From the NCBI RefSeq assembly GCF_024129435.1, contig NZ_JAMXXN010000016.1, forward strand, positions 1 to 63,296: a stretch of 63,296 nucleotides of DNA, given 5' to 3'. A model generated the notes under the pieces. It saw only the letters and a list, made by a program, of their open reading frames with translations. It had not been told where the DNA came from and did no database searches. The position numbers and the translations under genes are program-made. Shown piece by piece: positions 53,731-63,206 of the stretch. Position 1 is the stretch's first letter; each line of letters starts with the position of its first letter. Source of the stretch: Acinetobacter lwoffii. Lineage in GTDB: Bacteria; Pseudomonadota; Gammaproteobacteria; Pseudomonadales; Moraxellaceae.

Positions 53731-54522
53731 TTAAGGTGATAAACGGAATTCTGCTTTTCCGTTCACAGTGTAGGGTGACAATGAAATATTTTCATTATTT
53801 AAACTGAGTGATACAGCCGATGCATCATCCAGACGAATCTGGAATGGCGCTTCACCATTCAGCTGCAAGCTCGATGCCTGACGGCCAGTTGCCAGAACAT
53901 TACCCGCCGAGTCGACAATATGCACCGAAGTCGGACGGTTAAAATCAAGTTTCAGCTGATCACCGGAAAGTGCGGCACCTGTATCCAGATTCAGAATCTC
54001 GACATTAGAAGCGCCTACTCCAGAGACTTCAGTGCTATTTTGTGAATTACTACTCGACCAGTTCTGAATCATGGCAAACAGTGCACCCAAAATCAGCAGC
54101 AATACCAGCGTAATAAAAATGCGCTTTAACCACTTACGATTGCGGTCACGTTTGGAACCTGGCAATTTCCCCATAATTTTGATAGGAGAATTATTCAGGG
54201 CATGATTCGGCAGCAGCCCGGTATCATTGGTATAAATTTCATCAAAACGTTGAATAATACTAGACGCATCTACACCCAGAAATTTGGCATAAGTCCGGTA
54301 ATAACCTTTAATAAAGGTCGCTTCAGGCAAAGACTTGTATTCATCCTGCTCAAGAGCAGTCAGGGTTTTGACTGGGATGTTCAGCTCTTTCGCTACATCT
54401 TCCAGATTGCGTTGCTGATTGATACGAATCTGGCGCAAGTACTCGCCCGGACGTTGAATATTTCCTAACGCATTTGGAGCTACGCTCGAATGATTCGATG
54501 GTGAATTAGGATTTACTTCCAT
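53731..54522 (-). CDS. rodZ: Cytoskeletal protein RodZ (HTH domain-containing)
   Basis: A bitopic inner-membrane protein that links MreB to the cell-wall machinery and keeps rod shape. The 263-residue protein has an N-terminal HTH/XRE domain (about 28-92, PGEYLRQIRINQQRNLEDVAKELN region), a basic stretch, one membrane helix (about 135-154, IFITLVLLLILGALFAMI) and a C-terminal periplasmic DUF4115-like domain. It is shorter than E. coli RodZ. It overlaps pilF by 10 bases, matching the pilF-rodZ-ispG order of relatives. Confidence 0.9.
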   Translation of the reverse strand: MEVNPNSPSNHSSVAPNALGNIQRPGEYLRQIRINQQRNLEDVAKELNIPVKTLTALEQDEYKSLPEATFIKGYYRTYAKFLGVDASSIIQRFDEIYTNDTGLLPNHALNNSPIKIMGKLPGSKRDRNRKWLKRIFITLVLLLILGALFAMIQNWSSSNSQNSTEVSGVGASNVEILNLDTGAALSGDQLKLDFNRPTSVHIVDSAGNVLATGRQASSLQLNGEAPFQIRLDDASAVSLSLNNENISLSPYTVNGKAEFRLSP

Positions 54523-55313
54523 ACGGCCTCAGTACTGTACTGTAATTGCAAATAACGTTGGTATTCCTGGCTTTCAGGAAAAAGTGCACGTAACTGGTTG
54601 ACCAATACCTGCATCCCCAACTGATCACCCCCGGCACGCGCAGTGCGAATGCCAACCCAGAGCGCACGGGCACCCTGATTTTTCTGTCCCACACCACGCA
54701 CAAACTGTTGATACATTTGTGTCGCCGCCGGGAACTGCTGGTTCAAATAAAATATTTCTGCTAACTCTAACATTGAAATATAAGAATCGCGATTGGCTTG
54801 CAGCGCCTGTTTGAATGATTTTTCAGCATTTGCTGTATCACCCAGTTTCAGGTAAATCCGCCCCATATTTTCCAGTGCGCGGAATCGCTGATCATAACCC
54901 AACGTGGCACCAGCAATTTGAAACTGCTCGATCGCATCATTATAGCGTTCAAGCTGATATAAATAAGTGCCGTAATTATTTCGCGCCTGCGCATTTTTCG
55001 GATCTGCCGAAATCGCACGCTTGAAATAATGATCTGCTTTTTCGAGATTAAGCTTACTACCTTCCTGTTGCAGTAGCACGCCCATCATCATATTTGCTTG
55101 AGAATCACGCGGAGTAGTCTCAAGTGCCTGATCCAGCGCACGTTTGGCTGCATCCAGGTCACCTGTTCTCAGATATTCTACCGCCAATTGGGTACGGACT
55201 TTGGTGGCCTTTTCAGGGTCTTTCTGACCCAGATCTGGCGTCTGACACGCGACTAAAACCAAAGACACACATACTGTTGAAATCAAAGCAAACTTTGATG
55301 TTAGATTTCTCAA
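54513..55313 (-). CDS. pilF: Type IV pilus biogenesis lipoprotein PilF/PilW
   Basis: A pilotin that helps the secretin PilQ reach and multimerise in the outer membrane; needed for type IV pili, twitching and transformation. The 266-residue protein has a signal with lipobox LVAC (Cys23) and about six TPR units: LAVEYLRTGDLDAAKRALDQAL, ANMMMGVLLQQEG, ARNNYGTYLYQLERYNDAIEQF and LGDTANAEKSFKQAL among them (parts). It lies 14 bases after rlmN and overlaps rodZ, the usual neighbourhood. Confidence 0.93.
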   Translation of the reverse strand: MRNLTSKFALISTVCVSLVLVACQTPDLGQKDPEKATKVRTQLAVEYLRTGDLDAAKRALDQALETTPRDSQANMMMGVLLQQEGSKLNLEKADHYFKRAISADPKNAQARNNYGTYLYQLERYNDAIEQFQIAGATLGYDQRFRALENMGRIYLKLGDTANAEKSFKQALQANRDSYISMLELAEIFYLNQQFPAATQMYQQFVRGVGQKNQGARALWVGIRTARAGGDQLGMQVLVNQLRALFPESQEYQRYLQLQYSTEAVWK

Positions 55314-55327
55314 CTGGCGACCTCTTA

Positions 55328-56563
55328 TTATCCTTGTGAGCGCATGATCTCATTCGATTGCGCAATTTTCTTTTTCCACTGTTCCGCACGACGGGTACGG
55401 TCAGCGACTTGTCCGACTAACTGTCCACACGCGGCATCAATGTCATCACCGCGTGTCTGACGAATCGTACACACAAAACCGGCATCAGACAAAGTTTTTT
55501 GGAAAGAAATAATCCGGTTGCGGCTTGAGCGGCCATATGGCGCATGCGGGAACGGATTAAAAGGAATCAAATTAATCTTGCTTGGCAAATTCTTCAACAG
55601 CTTAATCATTTGCTGAGCATGTTCAGGATGGTCATTCACGCCATCTAACATCACATATTCAATCGTCACATGTTTACGTGAACTTTCATTCCCGTCTTTG
55701 GCAATGTAACGCTGACATGCAGCAATCAGCTGCTCAAGCGGATATTTTTTATTGATCGGCACCAGCTCGTTACGCAGTTCATCATTTGGCGCATGCAATG
55801 AAATAGCCAGCGCCACGTCAATATCTTTGATCATCTGATCGATTTTCGGTACCACACCAGAAGTCGATAAAGTCACACGACGTTTTGACATGCCGTATGC
55901 AAAGTCATCCAGCATAATACGCATTGAATTCAATGCTGCATCGTAGTTGAGCAATGGCTCGCCCATGCCCATCATCACCACGTTCGTGACTGAACGTTCA
56001 CGCTCAAGTACAGGCACATCTTCCATATAGGAATAGTTCGCCATCCAGAGCTGACCGATAATTTCGGCTTGGGTCAAATCACGCTGGAAACCCTGTTTAC
56101 CGGTTGAGCAGAATGAACAGTCCAGTGCACAGCCTACTTGTGAAGAAATACACAAAGTGCGACGTAAACCACTGCGATGTTCAGCAGGAATCAATACGGT
56201 TTCGACGAGGGAACCGTCACCGTCGCCAACACGGAATACCCATTTACGGGTTCCATCTTTGGAATAGTTTTTATGCACCACTTCAGGCGCTTTAATTTCA
56301 CAAATCTTTTCTAATTTTTCACGCAGTTTTCCTGAAATATTGGTCATTTCAGCAAAATCAGTCACAAAAAATTGGTGAATCCATTTCATCACCTGCCCGG
56401 CACGAAACTTCTTCTCACCCATGTCCTCAAAGAATTTTTCCATTTGCGGACGTGACATGCCAAGTAAATTCACTTTCTCGACAGTATTTGCCTGTGCTGG
56501 AGCGGATGGAGTGTGTTGCTGTGGCTCAGAAACTGCTGATACAGCGACTGCTTCAGTACTCAT
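55328..56563 (-). CDS. rlmN: 23S rRNA/tRNA adenine-C2 methyltransferase RlmN
   Basis: A dual-specificity radical SAM enzyme that methylates A2503 of 23S rRNA and A37 of some tRNAs. The 411-residue protein has the cluster motif CALDCSFC (CxxxCxxC), [20 protein letters not shown] and the C-terminal catalytic Cys in [11 protein letters not shown]. The N-terminal extension ([21 protein letters not shown]) is longer than usual, rich in Ala, Ser and Pro, and probably disordered. It begins the rlmN-pilF-rodZ-ispG-hisS run. Confidence 0.97.
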   Translation of the reverse strand: MSTEAVAVSAVSEPQQHTPSAPAQANTVEKVNLLGMSRPQMEKFFEDMGEKKFRAGQVMKWIHQFFVTDFAEMTNISGKLREKLEKICEIKAPEVVHKNYSKDGTRKWVFRVGDGDGSLVETVLIPAEHRSGLRRTLCISSQVGCALDCSFCSTGKQGFQRDLTQAEIIGQLWMANYSYMEDVPVLERERSVTNVVMMGMGEPLLNYDAALNSMRIMLDDFAYGMSKRRVTLSTSGVVPKIDQMIKDIDVALAISLHAPNDELRNELVPINKKYPLEQLIAACQRYIAKDGNESSRKHVTIEYVMLDGVNDHPEHAQQMIKLLKNLPSKINLIPFNPFPHAPYGRSSRNRIISFQKTLSDAGFVCTIRQTRGDDIDAACGQLVGQVADRTRRAEQWKKKIAQSNEIMRSQG

Positions 56564-56635
56564 GTGTATTACCTAAACCATGTCTAAAGATGAAAGGAGA
56601 AGCTCAATATGTGAGCAAAGAATTATTCAGAGAAT

Positions 56636-56670
56636 AAAAAAACCAGATAAGTATAATAACACTTATCTGG
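56636..56670 (-). terminator. Intrinsic terminator after ndk
   Basis: CCAGATAAGT (56643-56652) pairs with ACTTATCTGG (56661-56670); the A run before it gives seven U on the minus strand. Confidence 0.9.
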
Positions 56671-56685
56671 CTTGAATACTGCGAA

Positions 56686-57117
56686 TTAACGAGTACGTGG
56701 AGCAATCTCAGTTTGAGCGAAGAAGTAGTTAACTTCACGATCAGCAGATGCTACAGAGTCAGAACCGTGAGCAGCGTTTTCATCGATGCTTACAGCGAAA
56801 TCTGCACGGATAGTACCAGGAGCAGCTTCTTTAGGATTCGTCGCACCAAGGATGTCACGGTGAGCAAGAACAGCGTTTTCGCCTTCAAGAACTGAAACAA
56901 CAACTGGACCAGAAGTCATAAATGCAACTAGGTCAGCAAAGAAACCACGTTCTTTGTGCTCAGCATAGAAGCCTTCAGCTTCAGCTTGAGTCAAATGTTT
57001 CATTTTAGTTGCAACAATTTGAAGACCAGCTTTCTCGAAACGAGCAAAGATGTCGCCGATGTGGTTTTTAGCAACTGCGTCTGGTTTAACGATAGATAAA
57101 GTACGTTCGATAGCCAT
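56686..57117 (-). CDS. ndk: Nucleoside diphosphate kinase
   Basis: Balances NTP and dNTP pools by phosphate exchange through a phosphohistidine. The 143-residue protein has [29 protein letters not shown] and the active-site [15 protein letters not shown] with the catalytic His. Length matches the family. It has a strong promoter with a 9-bp-arm palindrome and a GC-rich discriminator just upstream, and its own terminator, so it is a one-gene unit. Confidence 0.98.
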   Translation of the reverse strand: MAIERTLSIVKPDAVAKNHIGDIFARFEKAGLQIVATKMKHLTQAEAEGFYAEHKERGFFADLVAFMTSGPVVVSVLEGENAVLAHRDILGATNPKEAAPGTIRADFAVSIDENAAHGSDSVASADREVNYFFAQTEIAPRTR

Positions 57118-57155
57118 GATAGGCTCCTTAAGTCAATTGTTGACATGAAAATTTG

Positions 57156-57179
57156 GCGCATTATACCGAGATAATGCGC
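57156..57179 (-). promoter_or_regulatory. Palindromic ndk promoter with GC-rich discriminator
   Basis: GCGCATTAT (57156-57164) and ATAATGCGC (57171-57179) form a perfect inverted repeat around ACCGAG. On the minus strand it holds a consensus -10 TATAAT (57160-57165) followed at once by GCGCC, a GC-rich discriminator of the kind linked to stringent (ppGpp) control. The -35 is weak. Confidence 0.55.
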
Positions 57180-57227
57180 ATTTTTCTGCTTTTCATCTGT
57201 AAAAAAATGCTTTTTTAAGATGAGGCC

Positions 57228-57428
57228 TTAGCGTGCCTCGTCAATCCATGCCATTTGAATGGCTTCAAGCAAACCTTCAGTCGACTTGGTTGGATCATCT
57301 TCAAACTCAGGCAAAGCACACACCCAGGCATGTAAATCAGTAAAACGAATCCACTGCGGGTCCACATCTGGATGCGCTTCGTAGAGTTCAATCGCGATAT
57401 CGAGCGTGTCAGTCCAACGTAAACCCAT
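57228..57428 (-). CDS. iscX: Fe-S cluster assembly protein IscX
   Basis: A 66-residue acidic protein of the IscX/YfhJ family, an iron-dependent modulator of the IscS-IscU machinery. The family pattern is clear: MGLRWTDTLDIAIELYEAHPDVDP, then IRFTDLHAWVCALPEFEDDP and IQMAWIDEA (parts). In enterobacteria iscX is the last gene of the isc operon; here it stands alone, upstream of ndk and 110 bases from it. Confidence 0.95.
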   Translation of the reverse strand: MGLRWTDTLDIAIELYEAHPDVDPQWIRFTDLHAWVCALPEFEDDPTKSTEGLLEAIQMAWIDEAR

Positions 57429-57515
57429 CTCTATTTCTCACCATAATTGCTTTGATGCTGTACTTTAACAAATCTGTGAAAATCTGCGAGCCTTTGCTCC
57501 GGCTTTCACTTATTT

Positions 57516-58067
57516 TTACAGCACAATATTCAGATAAGGTGCGGTCAGGACAATAGCAATTGCCATCATGCCACCCAGAATTGCACCAACTGCCACATCA
57601 CTTGGATAATGCAATCCCAACACCATTCGGGACACTGCGACCAGAATCGTAAAAGGCAGCATCAGCATCAGTAATAAAGGTGCGACATAACCTAAAACGG
57701 TGGTTGCCATCACGGCATGCAAGGTATGCCCCGAGGGAAAACTGAAATGATCCAGTGGATGCTCACCCAGACGGATCACCTGATGCACCTGATAAGGACG
57801 TGGCCGTACGGTTTTGATTTTAAGCACCTTGTAAATCATAGTACCTATGGTACTTCCCAAAATCAGATAAACAATCTGCACGGTATAGATCAAGCCTTGC
57901 ATGATCCAAACCAGTATCAGCATGAAATACCAAAATGCACCATTTCCTAAGCGGCTAATCATTTTAAAAAAAGTGGCAATACGGACTGAATGCGAAAAAT
58001 GATTCAGATAAACACAGCCTTTCAAATCGATTTCTAAAAATTTAATTTTTACATTCTGGAGTTTCAC
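57516..58067 (-). CDS. PAP2-family phosphatase
   Basis: A 183-residue membrane lipid phosphatase. The three PAP2 motifs are present: KTVRPRPYQ (Kx6RP type), PSGHT, and SRMVLGLHYPSD (SRx5HxxxD). Hydrophobic segments lie at about 40-80 and in the C-terminal half. The frame starts with GTG at 58067, with AGGAG 7 bases upstream. It is 20 bases after the GT4 gene, so one operon is likely; undecaprenyl- or phosphatidyl-phosphate removal is possible, substrate unknown. Confidence 0.9.
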   Translation of the reverse strand: MKLQNVKIKFLEIDLKGCVYLNHFSHSVRIATFFKMISRLGNGAFWYFMLILVWIMQGLIYTVQIVYLILGSTIGTMIYKVLKIKTVRPRPYQVHQVIRLGEHPLDHFSFPSGHTLHAVMATTVLGYVAPLLLMLMLPFTILVAVSRMVLGLHYPSDVAVGAILGGMMAIAIVLTAPYLNIVL

Positions 58068-58087
58068 ACTGTTGCTCCTTTCTTGTT

Positions 58088-59368
58088 TTATATCCTGTAT
58101 TCCTGATGCTGTACTAGTGAATACAGTGCTTGTTCAAATTGCCGGACCGGGTATTGCCAGCCTACCTTTTCGGCTTTTTTACGTGCTTGCGCGCCCATTT
58201 GTTGCAATTTTTGCAGATCAGGCAATCCGAGCATCTGCTGGATCAAACCTTGCTGATGTCCAAGTCTGCTCAACCATCCCGTTTCACCATGCTGCACATG
58301 CAAATTTGCACAAGCATAATCATAAGCAATCACTGGCAAGCCACTGGCCATCGCTTCCAATACCACATTTCCAAAGGTTTCTACCTGACTGGCAAAACAG
58401 AATACATCTGCACTGGCATACACCGCTGACAGTTTTTCCCCTGTCAAGCTACCGGTAAAAACAATGCTACCATCCTGATTCAGTTGTTGCAGTCGAGTAC
58501 GATCCGGCCCATCTCCGACCACCACCAAACGCACATCTTGCTGACGAACCTGACGCAGCACAAAATAGGTTTTGATCAGCACGTCAATTTCCTTTTCAGG
58601 AGAAAGCCGTCCGACATACAACATCACCCGGGTCTCGTTGGAAACTCCCCAAGCATAGCGCAAATCTGGTGATCGCCACTTTGGTGAAAATGTATCTGGA
58701 TCGACGCCTCTGCCCACGACTGCCAAGGGACAAGTTACACCAAACTGATTTAAGGCTTGAGCCGTGCCTCGACTCGGGACACAGGTCAAATCAGTATTAT
58801 TATGAAACCACTTTAAATAACCTTGAATTGGCTTCAGTAAAAAGGCCAAATCAAAAAACCGACTAAATTCCTGAAATGACGAATGGAAACCGCTAGAGAC
58901 TGGAATTTTATGGAATTTTGCAAGCTGCTGAGCTACCAAACCCAAAGGGCCTTCGGTCACAATATGAATAATATCGGGTATAAAAGTTTCAACAGCTTGA
59001 TGGATTTTTAGAAATTGCGGTCTACCAAACTGCAAATTACTATATTTAGGAATGCAATGCGCTTTAACCAGACATTCACTATGCGGTTGAAAATCATTAC
59101 AAGCTTGTCGTTGTTCTGGACGTATTAATAAAATCTTATGCCCCTGTTTTTGTAATCCTTTACAAAGTTGCAATAAAGCATGGGCAACACCATTGATTTC
59201 AGGAGGCCAAGTTTCGGTAACGATGGCAATTTTTAAACGGGACCGTGTCAGATCTTCTAGGACTATTTTGTCACGAATAGCCTGTTTACGTTGCTCTTTT
59301 AAATCAAACTGGATTTTGTGAATAACAGGTCTTTGCTCTAATAATTCTGAGATGGAAATTTGTTGCAT
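58088..59368 (-). CDS. GT4-family glycosyltransferase
   Basis: A 426-residue GT-B glycosyltransferase of the mannosyl/sulfoquinovosyl-type group. After a 45-residue extension the donor/acceptor domain starts IAIVTETWPPEINGVAHALLQL; the C-terminal half has GRGVDPDTFSPKW, YVGRLSPEKEIDVLIK, VVGDGPDRTRLQQL, FTGSLTGEKLSAVYASADVF and SQVETFGNVVLEAMASGLPVIA with the E-x7-E pattern. The pairing with a PAP2 phosphatase hints at glycolipid synthesis. The 271-base gap upstream (59369-59639) shows no gene. Confidence 0.9.
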   Translation of the reverse strand: MQQISISELLEQRPVIHKIQFDLKEQRKQAIRDKIVLEDLTRSRLKIAIVTETWPPEINGVAHALLQLCKGLQKQGHKILLIRPEQRQACNDFQPHSECLVKAHCIPKYSNLQFGRPQFLKIHQAVETFIPDIIHIVTEGPLGLVAQQLAKFHKIPVSSGFHSSFQEFSRFFDLAFLLKPIQGYLKWFHNNTDLTCVPSRGTAQALNQFGVTCPLAVVGRGVDPDTFSPKWRSPDLRYAWGVSNETRVMLYVGRLSPEKEIDVLIKTYFVLRQVRQQDVRLVVVGDGPDRTRLQQLNQDGSIVFTGSLTGEKLSAVYASADVFCFASQVETFGNVVLEAMASGLPVIAYDYACANLHVQHGETGWLSRLGHQQGLIQQMLGLPDLQKLQQMGAQARKKAEKVGWQYPVRQFEQALYSLVQHQEYRI

Positions 59369-59639
59369 CTCGCACCTATTCGCTTATATTTTTCACCCAG
59401 TATAGAAAGATCTCATGACTATTTGATGAATAAAAATAACTAAAAAAACCAAAAATAAATCTTCTAAATTATTATTTATATTAAAAAAATAAGTGAATAC
59501 CAATTATTCCTTAGACTAAAAAGATATTCACTTTATACAGATCTTCATTTAACTCCCTCAAAGTTTCTGCATGGTTGCTCTACTGTACTGATCCCAGGTT
59601 GGTTTAAAGTCTTTCAGGCAATTTCCTTATTTCTATGAT
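59369..59639. other. AT-rich gap between the glycosyltransferase and pilin genes
   Basis: No coding region or clear terminator found in this 271-base AT-rich stretch. It holds the promoter of the GT4-PAP2 unit. Confidence 0.4.
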
Positions 59640-60050
59640 TTAAAAATTAATATCGACAGAAATCCGATCACGATAAGTTCCAGCTGGAACCCCATTAAAA
59701 GGATTCTCTTCGAGTTGAACCGAAACGATATATTTCTGTCTCTGTGAAGCTCCCTGATTCACTCTGACTCCCCATAACCCACTATTTGCACCACTCAAAT
59801 TTAATTTGGTACGCAATTTATTAGGACCATTAGACACATAACTTATCCCGTTGGAACTCACCAGGTTCTGACTATTAAATAAAATTGAATAGCCCATATC
59901 ACATGAAATATTAAATGAAGTGGCAGCCTGACTACGCTGATAGCTGGCTAGACGTAATTCTGGAGTGGTAAAACCATCAATCGAGCAATATTGGGCCATG
60001 GCTATTTCACTCATACTGAGTGCGGTAATAAATAAAAAGAGCTTTTTCAT
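59640..60050 (-). CDS. Archaic chaperone-usher pilin subunit (SCPU-like domain)
   Basis: A 136-residue secreted pilin-like protein. The signal peptide ends AMA-Q (about 19). The mature part has two cysteines (YCSIDGF and FNISCDMGY), a WGV segment and the typical end AGTYRDRISVDINF, as in spore-coat-U/Csu-type pilins, though it is shorter than usual. The frame is open 22 codons upstream, but ATG 60050 follows AGGAG that overlaps the usher stop, giving a proper signal peptide. It follows the usher gene and is the only subunit in view. Confidence 0.82.
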   Translation of the reverse strand: MKKLFLFITALSMSEIAMAQYCSIDGFTTPELRLASYQRSQAATSFNISCDMGYSILFNSQNLVSSNGISYVSNGPNKLRTKLNLSGANSGLWGVRVNQGASQRQKYIVSVQLEENPFNGVPAGTYRDRISVDINF

Positions 60051-60060
60051 TTTTCTACTC

Positions 60061-62391
60061 CTACTTACATATAGTTTCCAGAATTTGCTTGTCTGAATTC
60101 TGGAATTGGTTTTCATTCAGAATGAATTGAGCCTGGCACTGCTGCCCTCTATTAGTCTTCACTTTAATGTTGTAAGTGCCTGCTTTAAATAGATATAGGT
60201 AAACAATACCCTGACTATCAACAAAAGAAGGTTCTGTACTGAGACCATCCACAAGAACCTCAGAGCCTATGACTAAATTATTTTGTTGTGCATCTTTAAT
60301 TCTTAGCGCAATACGTTTGGTTTTATAGATAGGAAAATCCAGCTTATATCCACGTTGATCCAGACCAATAATTTTTTTAGAAGAGTGTTCAAAAGTTTCT
60401 TCCATCGCTAACTGGTTATGGTCAAAAGAAATATCGTAATGGATATAAGGGATGATGTTATGTATAAACATATAGCCTTGATTATTGGTGCTTCCAGCTA
60501 GACTCGCTGAACGATAGATATCAAGATTTGGATGTTGATCGACCTCAACCAGAGCAAAAGCATTATCAGCATATTTGGTGAATGCTATTTTACTACCTAG
60601 CCAAACCAAGGCGCCCTCAAACATAGCCTGTGAATTACGACGATTCTCATATTCATCATGAGAAAGTTGTAAATTACCAATACTGGTTTTCCATAAACCA
60701 TAAGCATTGTAATTAACTTCTTCTTCAGTGCGATTAACCACCAAAACATAATCAAAACCATTCTGAGTCATCGTTCTGTGACTAAAACTTAAACTCGTTT
60801 CATTATCTTCAGTATCGTGATTTAAATAAATTTGACCCTTTTCTTCCCAGTCATAAGATAAGGCGATATTGAAACCATGATCCCCATCATTCCCAAAATC
60901 TTTATAAAAGCCAAAATTTGTATATAATTTTTTTGTTAAGCTTTTTGAAGCTCGAATATCAAAAATTTTCTGAGCATCATTACTAAAACCATTTTGCTCA
61001 TAATAAGATTGATAAATATAACTAAGATTTAATCCATCAATGAATCCCAAATTGGAAAAATTAAAATATAGAATATTTGAGGCTTCAATATTAGAGTCAT
61101 ATATATCACCACTTAAATATTGATATTCCTGAGTAAAATATCGACTATTTATACCAAAGGACCAGTTTCTAAAATCCCGACTCAGGGCTATCGAAGCCGC
61201 ATATCCTTGTTCATCATTCGCTTTTGTCTGGCTAACTGAAAATGCACTATCCATAAGCAAGTATTTACTTATTCCTTGGGTCCATAAAAAATCAAAATTG
61301 CTGACATCTTTACTATATAAAAAATCTCCTCCCAAGGTCATTGAAGAAGTTATACCCCGCCGATAAAACAATTTTGTAAAAAACTCCCGATAATCATCAT
61401 CGACATAATCATAGTTATATCTAAGTTTACCTAATGAAATATTATATTCGTTCAATTTTGGCTTTAATAATCGACTATTAATATAAACCGGAAAACTCTG
61501 GACGCTCCTATTCCCTAAAATATCTTCTACAACAATTTGTGCATCACCCGCCTGATTTAGCATTGCTCCAGCAGGAAGATTATAATTACCAGGGGTCACA
61601 GAATCCCGATATAAACGCACCCCATTAATATATAGATCAATTGTTGAGGGTACGCTTGCACTTCCATTTAAAGTAGGCGCATTCCAGTAAACAAAGTCTG
61701 GACGATTGGTATAGTTGGTACCAAAGCTTAGCCCCCCAAACCGAAAAGAATTATTTAAACTGCTATAAGGACTTGTCGTATCTCCCAAGGTAAGTCTTGA
61801 AAAGATTTTTGGAAATTCAACATCGAGCGTCGTATTGACACGTAAAAATCCTTCTTCAATATCTTCAGGTTCATTACGATATAAAAAAGCATTTTTTAAT
61901 AACCAATAATCTTTAAATATCCCAATTTCTGAAAATGTATTAAACTCTTGTTCTGCATCATCTTTATTATAAAATAAACTATAATTAACAAACCCTCCAA
62001 AATTCGCTTTCTCGGGATTTTCTACCTCTAATTCATAATGAGTATCTTCAAAATAATTGACTGGAAAGTTAATTTTAATGGCTTGTAAACTATAGTCATC
62101 TTCAACTGTTACACCTGGTTGATTCAATAAACAGAACTCCTTCTTGACCAAGTGACGGGGGATCCTTTCAATGTGAATTCCTATTCTGGATAAAGCCTCA
62201 CACTCAATATACCTCTGCCCTCCATCAGAAAAATGAATTGCTTCAGTTTTATAATCTAAGCCATTTACCCATATATTTACGATGAACATTTCTAGATTAT
62301 CTTTCTGCACCGTCTGTTGAACATTTTCAGCATTTACATTTGTTAGCCCCATCCCACACGCGATCATTAGAAGAATTTTAGTGACCTTCAT
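60061..62391 (-). CDS. Fimbrial outer-membrane usher (CsuD-like)
   Basis: A 776-residue usher that forms the outer-membrane pore for pilus assembly. The signal peptide ends near NVNA (21). The N-terminal domain (FIVNIWVNGLDYKTEAI) is followed by the beta-barrel with GDTTSPYSSLNNSFRFGG, FVYWNAPTLNGSASVPSTIDLYINGVRLYRDSV (part), the plug-linked LPAGAMLNQAGDAQIVVED, and a C-terminal domain with a Cys. It is shorter than FimD. It sits between the chaperone and pilin genes in a conserved order for archaic systems. Confidence 0.9.
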   Translation of the reverse strand: MKVTKILLMIACGMGLTNVNAENVQQTVQKDNLEMFIVNIWVNGLDYKTEAIHFSDGGQRYIECEALSRIGIHIERIPRHLVKKEFCLLNQPGVTVEDDYSLQAIKINFPVNYFEDTHYELEVENPEKANFGGFVNYSLFYNKDDAEQEFNTFSEIGIFKDYWLLKNAFLYRNEPEDIEEGFLRVNTTLDVEFPKIFSRLTLGDTTSPYSSLNNSFRFGGLSFGTNYTNRPDFVYWNAPTLNGSASVPSTIDLYINGVRLYRDSVTPGNYNLPAGAMLNQAGDAQIVVEDILGNRSVQSFPVYINSRLLKPKLNEYNISLGKLRYNYDYVDDDYREFFTKLFYRRGITSSMTLGGDFLYSKDVSNFDFLWTQGISKYLLMDSAFSVSQTKANDEQGYAASIALSRDFRNWSFGINSRYFTQEYQYLSGDIYDSNIEASNILYFNFSNLGFIDGLNLSYIYQSYYEQNGFSNDAQKIFDIRASKSLTKKLYTNFGFYKDFGNDGDHGFNIALSYDWEEKGQIYLNHDTEDNETSLSFSHRTMTQNGFDYVLVVNRTEEEVNYNAYGLWKTSIGNLQLSHDEYENRRNSQAMFEGALVWLGSKIAFTKYADNAFALVEVDQHPNLDIYRSASLAGSTNNQGYMFIHNIIPYIHYDISFDHNQLAMEETFEHSSKKIIGLDQRGYKLDFPIYKTKRIALRIKDAQQNNLVIGSEVLVDGLSTEPSFVDSQGIVYLYLFKAGTYNIKVKTNRGQQCQAQFILNENQFQNSDKQILETICK

Positions 62392-62432
62392 AGCATCATC
62401 CTTTTACTATTTATTCTTTTTGTAAGCATCTT

Positions 62433-63134
62433 CTAGGCTTTTACAGGAAATTCCAAATATCCCTCATGGTCTTCCACTTTTATTTTTAACTTCAAATCTC
62501 CATTTTCTTTTAATTCGCCAAGTTCAAATTTAATTTTATTTCCACTCAAAATATATTGAACAAAATCTTTTTTCATGAGTTGATTATTTTTATCATCCAA
62601 TACTATAACTTCAGTAATTTTTGCATGAGATTTAGATAGATTATTTACATTTAGATAAGCCAGTTCATTAATTTTTTGCAAATCTATATTTAATTGTGGT
62701 GTAACCTGTTTTCCAGCAAAAAAAGGCAGTGAGAAGTTAAACAAAAAATTAATCGAAGAATTATCATCAACTGGTGTTACTTCTTTAAAAATGATCCTCC
62801 ATGATTGCTGTTGCTCTAAATTTAATGGGGGTTGGCTAAACCCGATACGGACAACTTGTTTACTTTCAGGTTTTAGCTCAAATGTTTTTGGATTAAACAG
62901 TAAAGTATTATCCTCCAATAGAACATCTTCACCTTTTTCATTTTGCTGCCATTTAAATGCACTAATTTCATATATTTTTGAAGTACTTAATCCTGTACTT
63001 TCAATATTAACAGTTGTACTTTTCTGTCTTTTAAAATCTTGAATATAGACTTGGATAGGACTGAACTTTATTCCCGCTGATAAAGAAAAACTAAACAAAA
63101 ACAATATAGAAAATCCTATAATTTTTTTAATCAT
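62433..63134 (-). CDS. Periplasmic pilus chaperone (CsuC-like)
   Basis: A 233-residue PapD-like chaperone that donates a strand to pilin subunits in the periplasm. The signal peptide covers about 1-20 (LFLFSFSLSA); the first domain has FSPIQVYIQDFKRQKSTTVNIESTG, FNPKTFELKPESKQVVRIGF (parts) and WRIIFKEV, with the conserved hydrophobic G1-like strand. GGGAGTG precedes the ATG. It is the first gene left of the operon; upstream, 73 bases away, starts an insertion sequence, so any major pilin genes would lie beyond it. Confidence 0.88.
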   Translation of the reverse strand: MIKKIIGFSILFLFSFSLSAGIKFSPIQVYIQDFKRQKSTTVNIESTGLSTSKIYEISAFKWQQNEKGEDVLLEDNTLLFNPKTFELKPESKQVVRIGFSQPPLNLEQQQSWRIIFKEVTPVDDNSSINFLFNFSLPFFAGKQVTPQLNIDLQKINELAYLNVNNLSKSHAKITEVIVLDDKNNQLMKKDFVQYILSGNKIKFELGELKENGDLKLKIKVEDHEGYLEFPVKA

Positions 63135-63189
63135 ATTTCACTCCCAAACCTAAATATAATTATTATTAATCATAAAAATATTAAAATAG

Positions 63190-63206
63190 GAGATGTAGTA
63201 CATCTC
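63190..63206. repeat. 17-base palindrome at the insertion-sequence border
   Basis: GAGATGTA-G-TACATCTC is a perfect 8-1-8 palindrome lying directly before the first base of the insertion sequence. The last nine bases (GTACATCTC, 63198-63206) would be the target duplication if this IS duplicates 9 bases, as IS903-group elements do. Confidence 0.7.
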
